Shown in pieces: positions 6,031 through 10,108 of a stretch of DNA of 10,108 bases. Both the position numbers and the translations under genes were made by a program. The first letter of the stretch is position 1. Every line of letters begins with the position of its first letter. The DNA is from Willaertia magna. Its lineage: Eukaryota; Heterolobosea; Eutetramitea; Acrasida; Naegleriidae. The stretch covers positions 1 through 10,108 of the forward strand of contig CADWAF010003439.1 of assembly GCA_902984215.1 (NCBI GenBank), read 5' to 3'. The notes under the pieces are model-generated. The model had not been told where the DNA came from. It made no database searches and was given only the letters and a program-made list of their open reading frames with translations.

Positions 6031-7338
6031 ATGTCAAAAGATCAAATCATTTCTTCCAAACTATTTATCAAACACCTTCCCCACAATAAAAACTATCTTC
6101 CAATAACTCATGACCAAAAAATCATTCACATCGCTTGTAATGGCGATTTCACTTTCTTTGCAGATGAAAATAATTCTATTTTTAAAATTAAAACAAAAAT
6201 AAATAACAAAAATTTCATTAAAGAACAAATTTTAATTTACAATAATTCAGAATTAAACAAAATAAAATTCTTTCTTACCGGTTTTTATCATTTAATAGTT
6301 ATTAATGAAAAAGATACTATATTTGGATTAGGTAGAGGTAGTGAGGGACAATTAAATGGAATTTCTAGTGTTATTGATAATAAATTAAATATTATTTTAA
6401 ATGATGGACTATTTAAAAATATTAACAATGATAATTATAACATTACACATGCTTGTTGTGGAACCTATTCTACAATTATTGTAATAAATGAAAGTGATAT
6501 TTATTTTTGTGGACAATTTGAAAATATGTCAAGCAAAAAATTTACATTAATTCCTTTACCAAAATTAAATAATAATAATAATTCTAATAATAATTATAGA
6601 ATTAAAAAGATTTCAGGTGGATATGGACATTTATTAGTCTTAACAAATGATGGACAACTATTTGGTTTAGGATCTAATAGATATGGTCAAGCACTTTATT
6701 CTTCAACTGTTAATAATCATTATTTGTCAAAAGTTATTTTAAATGAAATTGAAAATATCATTATTTTAGAGGCAATTGCAATTCCTCTAAGTCATATAAG
6801 CGTTTTAATTACAAGTCAATTAGATATTTTAGTTTATGGTTATTTTGGAGATAAATTAGGACATTGTTTTTCTAATGACAAAAATGAAGGAAAAGTTAAA
6901 TTAAATCAAATAGAATTTACAAAGAATGTTAAAGAATTAGATAATTCAAAATGTGCATTTCCTTGTGATCAAAACTATAAAATTGATAAAAATATAAAAG
7001 AAGAATTCCATTATGGAATAAATGACATTAAAATTTATGGTGGATTTACTAAATTAGTAATTGTTGATAAATTAATGAAAAAGATTTGGCTTGGAGGTTC
7101 TTTTAGATCTAACTTTACAGACGAATGTTATGATTTAAAAGAGATTGATGAAAATTTATTTATTTCAAATAGTCAAGAAGAGATTTTAGATGTTTCGTGT
7201 GGTTCAGATGTGATAGCTTTTTTAATTGGTTGTAAAAATACAATGAATGATTACATGTTAAAAAATTTAAAGAAAATGGTGGAATGTTGTAAAGAAAAGG
7301 AAAAATATTTATTTGACATTGATTTTATATTTATTTAA
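6031..7338 (+). CDS. RCC1-like seven-bladed propeller protein, 435 aa, intronless
   Basis: One uninterrupted frame runs from ATG (after an A-rich leader) to TAA. Seven RCC1-type registers can be read: IIHIACNGDFTFFAD (31-45), IKFFLTGFYHLIVIN (78-92), ITHACCGTYSTIIVIN (138-153), IKKISGGYGHLLVLTNDG (191-208), an atypical one near 247-266, IKIYGGFTKLVIVD (333-346) and ILDVSCGSDVIAFLIG (385-400). Blade turns IFGLGRGSEGQLNG (97-110) and LFGLGSNRYGQAL (210-222) are classic. An Asn-run (about 180-188) and a 300-325 insert sit in loops. A cysteine- and lysine-containing tail follows residue 400. The size fits one complete propeller; Ran exchange activity is not demonstrated. It is head-to-head with the other RCC1-like gene, and the two are probably distant paralogues with low identity outside the repeat signature. 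Confidence 0.9.
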   Translation: MSKDQIISSKLFIKHLPHNKNYLPITHDQKIIHIACNGDFTFFADENNSIFKIKTKINNKNFIKEQILIYNNSELNKIKFFLTGFYHLIVINEKDTIFGLGRGSEGQLNGISSVIDNKLNIILNDGLFKNINNDNYNITHACCGTYSTIIVINESDIYFCGQFENMSSKKFTLIPLPKLNNNNNSNNNYRIKKISGGYGHLLVLTNDGQLFGLGSNRYGQALYSSTVNNHYLSKVILNEIENIIILEAIAIPLSHISVLITSQLDILVYGYFGDKLGHCFSNDKNEGKVKLNQIEFTKNVKELDNSKCAFPCDQNYKIDKNIKEEFHYGINDIKIYGGFTKLVIVDKLMKKIWLGGSFRSNFTDECYDLKEIDENLFISNSQEEILDVSCGSDVIAFLIGCKNTMNDYMLKNLKKMVECCKEKEKYLFDIDFIFI

Positions 7339-7687
7339 TTTGTTATACAGCCTTGTTGTTAGTATCATAAGTACCTGGAGTAATTGCGAAACTCAATGAG
7401 TTTACTGAGCTAGAAGAAATAAAATCTTGTTTCTAAAAATTAGGGCTGTTTATTGCAACATGAAATAACACTTTAGATAAAAGAGACGCTATCTTATTTT
7501 TCCATGCATCTACCCAGCACAGCAACAAATTAATTCGCATCTTAAAAGTATTAGTCCGTTCTCGCGAGATTTATGCATTTTGGAAAGCATCTCCTCATTT
7601 TCCAAAAAACATTTGCAAAGATGCTTTTGTTGAAAAAAATTGAAAAAACACAAAAACCTCTACTTGCGATTCAAAAGTGTCAACAAA
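7339..7687. other. Spacer and probable promoter upstream of the MFS gene
   Basis: No gene is seen. The left part holds a near-palindrome AAACTCA-A-TGAGTTT (7389-7403) and AATAAA near 7417, which could serve the upstream RCC1-like gene. The right part is probably the MFS promoter and leader: a perfect 10-bp palindrome TCTCGCGAGA (7560-7569), an inverted repeat TTTTGGAAA/TTTCCAAAA (7578-7586 and 7598-7606), and an overlapping inverted repeat AAAGCATCT/AGATGCTTT (7584-7592 and 7619-7627). An upstream ATG at 7621 opens a short frame that overlaps the MFS start. Confidence 0.55.
7560..7569. promoter_or_regulatory. CG-containing 10-bp palindrome, candidate factor site
   Basis: TCTCGCGAGA is a perfect palindrome holding two CpG steps inside a strongly AT-rich spacer, 118 bp before the MFS ATG. 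The same sequence is known as an activating promoter motif in animals, but transfer of that role to this organism is only a suggestion. Confidence 0.35.
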
Positions 7688-7725
7688 ATGTTAGAAGAAG
7701 AAAAATTTGTTTCTATAGAAGATAA
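7621..7725 (+). other. Upstream open reading frame overlapping the MFS start
   Basis: An ATG at 7621 opens a 34-codon frame, ending in TAA at 7723-7725, that overlaps the MFS ATG at 7688 in the +1 frame. The peptide is basic and looks like nothing known. If the mRNA begins upstream of 7621, this would reduce initiation at 7688; if transcription starts between 7621 and 7688 it is irrelevant. Confidence 0.3.
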
Positions 7726-9961
7726 TTTTCTCATTCAACAACAAACAATAGAAAATGCACAAGAAGAAGAATTAGAAGAAAAAATTAATGTTACCAATAA
7801 CAAAACAAATTCCGAATTAGTATTCACAACAACAGTGAATAATTCCATTACTGACAATAAGACAATAATTAATAACGCTGCTGATAATAAACATGATTTA
7901 GATAATAATTTATCGCCGACCATTGAAGAGGATAACGGAATTGAAAAAATACGGTCCGTATCTTTTACAAATTTAGAAAATACTGAACCCAATAATTTTA
8001 TAAAAGAAAATGATGAACACAATAATGACAATAATAACAATGACAATAACACGGAAAATATTGTAAAAAAAATAACACCTTTACCTTACAAAAAATTATT
8101 TATTGTATTTTTTTTATATTTATGTGACAATTTAAATATGACATCTTTATTTCCATATATAGCTTATATGATATCTGATTTTAATATAACAAATAAACCA
8201 GAAGAATATGGTTATTATATTGGATTTATAGCTGGATCATATTATCTAAGTCAATTTATTTCAAGTTTTATTTGGGGACATCTTTCAGATCATTTTGGTA
8301 GAAGACCAATCTTACTTTTTGGTGTTTTTATTAGTAGTTTTATTGCTTTAGGTTTTGGTTTTTCAAAATATTATTGGTATGCTATTGTGGTTAGATTTTT
8401 ATTTGGTTTATTTAATGGGTATGTTTTTTATTTTTTTTATTTTTTTAAATAATTTTTTAAATTATTTTTTTAAAATTATTTTTTTAAACATGTTTTAAAT
8501 GATTTTAAATGGTATGAATGTATAAAAAATAGAAATTTAGGTGTAATGAAAAGTTATTTGGGAGAAATTACTGATAGTACAAATCAGGCAAAAGCATTTT
8601 CTTTTATAGGTGTCACATTCGGCATTTCTTCGGTATTAGGTCCTTTAAGTAAGTAATATTTAATAATAATTATTGTAAACTCAAATTGTAAAATTATTAA
8701 AAAAAAACTAAAAGTTGGTGGTGTGCTAAGTCGTCCAACAAAACAGTATCCTAATTTTTTACAATTATTTCCACAATGGATACAATTATTTTTAGATAAA
8801 TTTCCATATTTATTACCAAATTTAATTGTTAGTGGTGTTGCTTTTATTGGTTTTATTTTAGGTTATCTTTATTTAGAAGAATCAGCTGCCTATCTTTCAC
8901 GTAAAGAACAAAAAAAGAATAATATTATCAATAATAGTGAATCACAACAAAATTTATTAAATGATGGAATTGACAGGAATGTTAATGACGAATTAGAAGA
9001 AGAGATAATTGTACAGAATTATAATAATGATAAGAAGAAGAGTATACTTTTTAATAATGATTGGAAAGAAAAGTGTAAAGAAATGTTTATTAATTTTAAA
9101 AATAATGAAATTTTAAAATCACCAATTCCATTAATTACTTGTTTTATGTACATGTTTTTAGGTTTTAAACAAGTTATTTTTGATGAAGTAAGTTTATTAT
9201 TGAAATTTTTATTTATATTTTAAATTTTATTGTTATTAATTATTTTTATTATTTTTAATTATTTTTATTCATTATTTTTATTTATTTATCTTTAATTATT
9301 AGTGTTTACCTTTATTTACTTTATTACCTGTTGATAAGGGAGGATTTGGTTGGAATTCTTATGAATTGGGAAGTAAGTTGTTTTATTATTTATTTATTTA
9401 TTAAATAATGTTATTTTAGTGATTGGTGCCTTTTTAGGTAGTGTAATATTTGTAGGTCAAGTTTTTATTATACATCGTGTCATTACAAAATATGGTTGTC
9501 TACGTTGTTATCGTATTGTAAACTTTATTAATCCATTCTTAATACTTTTATTCCCTGAATTATCCATCTTTGCAAGCACAAAAGAAGATCAAACATTTTT
9601 CAAAACAATCCTTTTATGGTCAATTACTTGTATTCTTTTACTATTTTATCAAATTACATTAAGTTTTACTTTTTTAGGTACATTTGTTATTACAAATAAT
9701 TGTGTAACAAGAAAGAACGCTGGAAAGTTAAATGGAATTGCACAATCATTAGTTTCTCTAAGTAGAATGTTTGGACCTGTTTTGGGAGGAACAATCTTTG
9801 CTTGGTCTGTTAATTTTAATGTCTTCCCATTAGATAGACGTTTTATTTATTATTTATTAGTAATTGTTTCTTTTATTTTGTTTGGTTTATCGTTTTTATT
9901 AAATCATGAGATTAACATTCCAAAAGATGAAATTGTAAAGAAAGAAGAAGAAGAAGAATAA
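7688..9961 (+). CDS. Major facilitator superfamily transporter, 643 aa, five exons
   Basis: Reconstructed exons are 7688-8418, 8533-8648, 8715-9187, 9303-9372 and 9420-9961, ending in TAA. The start is the first in-frame ATG; the frame also runs upstream to a TGA at 7631 but without another ATG. Residues 1-130 are a polar Asn/Glu-rich cytosolic tail. Twelve membrane helices follow: helices 1-6 at about 136-340, a polar loop at about 341-415, helices 7-12 at about 417-625, then an acidic/lysine tail. MFS motif A, GHLSDHFGRRP, lies at 197-207 between helices 2 and 3. FGLFNG-NLGVMKSYLGEITD (238-257) and GPL-IGGVLSRP (280-290) are restored by introns 1 and 2, and DECLPLF (439-445) by intron 3. 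This layout matches the drug:H+ antiporter / ZIFL-like group of MFS carriers found in fungi, plants and amoebae. The substrate cannot be told; a secondary carrier in the plasma or vacuolar membrane is likely. Confidence 0.92.
8419..8532 (+). other. Intron 1 of the MFS gene (114 nt)
   Basis: Donor GTATGT, acceptor AAAAATAG, phase 2; the join reads FGLFN-G-NLGV. The intron contains several degenerate TTTTTTAAATTAT-like units from about 8441 to 8490. Confidence 0.88.
8649..8714 (+). other. Intron 2 of the MFS gene (66 nt)
   Basis: Donor GTAAGT, acceptor ACTAAAAG with a possible ACTAA branch very close to the junction, phase 1; the join reads VLGPL-I-GGVLS, normal for MFS helix 5. Confidence 0.88.
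9188..9302 (+). other. Intron 3 of the MFS gene (115 nt)
   Basis: Donor GTAAGT, acceptor ATTATTAG, phase 0; the join reads VIFDE-CLPLF. The body is an almost pure A/T tract of ATTTTTATT-like units from about 9230 to 9300. Confidence 0.88.
9373..9419 (+). other. Intron 4 of the MFS gene (47 nt)
   Basis: Donor GTAAGT, acceptor TTATTTTAG, phase 1; the join reads SYELG-M-IGAFLGS. It defines a 70-nt internal exon (9303-9372), the smallest exon in the window. Confidence 0.88.
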
Positions 9962-9975
9962 AAATTGTTTTTATT
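9957..9975. terminator. Facing polyadenylation signals at the right-hand convergent pair
   Basis: On the plus strand AATAAA at 9957-9962 overlaps the MFS stop codon (GAATAAAAA). On the minus strand AATAAA falls at about 9970-9975, about 40 nt after the stop of the partial gene on the right. The two transcripts would therefore end on top of each other. Confidence 0.4.
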
Positions 9976-10011
9976 TGAAAAACAGCAGGATATATAGGTT
10001 TAAAGGAGGAT

Positions 10012-10108
10012 TTATGAAGCAATATCTTTCAATAATATTGTCAAGTTGCTATTGATATTTTCTAAATGTTGGGTTCCGGTCAAGTCATAAACAAATTGTA
10101 AAACATTC
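10012..10108 (-). CDS. 3' end of an unidentified minus-strand gene (partial)
   Basis: On the minus strand a frame is open from the window edge for 31 codons to TAA at 10012-10014. The last residues include FVYDLTGTQHLENINS and end LLKDIAS. The composition is mixed, with normal codon use (Thr, Gly, Asp and Leu) and no A/T low complexity, and it contrasts with the A/T-rich DNA just after the stop. A minus-strand AATAAA lies about 40 nt after the stop. Its placement, convergent with the MFS gene 50 bp away, fits the compact layout of the window. The family cannot be named from so short a tail. Confidence 0.55.
   Translation of the reverse strand, partial: NVLQFVYDLTGTQHLENINSNLTILLKDIAS

Noticed and set aside
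7640..7687. N-terminal extension of the MFS protein from a TTG codon
   Set aside because: Nuclear genes rarely start at TTG, and the first in-frame ATG at 7688 has an A-rich context like most other starts in the window.
7735..8052. Leu/Ser-rich minus-strand frame
   Set aside because: It is the complement of the Asn/Glu-rich N-terminal tail of the MFS protein.
1..10108. CRISPR array, bacterial operon or prophage content
   Set aside because: There are no regularly spaced repeats, no ribosome-binding-site-driven gene clusters and no phage genes; introns and protein families are eukaryotic.

Overview
The window is very AT-rich eukaryotic nuclear DNA, probably from a free-living amoeboid or flagellate protist. 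Three things show this. Two genes need short GT-AG introns (47-115 nt) to give intact proteins. One gene is a GNL1-type GTPase, a eukaryotic family. The proteins carry Asn-rich tracts, and all six recognisable reading frames end in TAA. A heterolobosean (Naegleria/Willaertia-like) or dictyostelid-like amoeba fits the composition, the compact intergenic spaces and the RCC1-like genes, but the lineage is inference.

Layout from left to right: (1) 1-590, AT-rich non-coding DNA with three diverged hairpin-tipped repeats and a nested inverted repeat just before the first gene. (2) 591-1625 (+), an unrecognised 344-aa protein. (3) 1703-3730 (-), a 675-aa circularly permuted GTPase of the GNL1 group, convergent with gene 2 across 77 bp. 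(4) 3731-4499, a complex spacer with an exact 18-bp direct repeat 264 bp apart, a start-less 70-codon open frame, a strong hairpin and further small repeats. (5) 4500-5860 (-), a four-exon RCC1-like seven-bladed propeller of 403 aa, reconstructed here. (6) 6031-7338 (+), an intronless second RCC1-like propeller of 435 aa, divergent from gene 5 across 170 bp. (7) 7339-7687, a spacer with a CG-containing 10-bp palindrome and competing inverted repeats. (8) 7688-9961 (+), a five-exon major facilitator transporter of 643 aa, reconstructed here. (9) 10012-10108 (-), the 3' end of another reading frame that runs off the window.

The genes do not form an obvious pathway. GNL1-type proteins belong to a GTPase group linked to ribosome biogenesis. 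RCC1-like propellers are protein-interaction or exchange-factor scaffolds. The MFS protein is a 12-helix carrier of unknown substrate. The only pair that looks evolutionarily linked is the head-to-head RCC1-like couple, which shares a 170-bp intergenic region. I did not find a clearly new multi-gene system. The best leads are the divergent RCC1 pair with unequal intron content, the bracketed insertion-like segment in the GNL1 leader, the orphan gene at 591, and purine-rich 3' splice sites.
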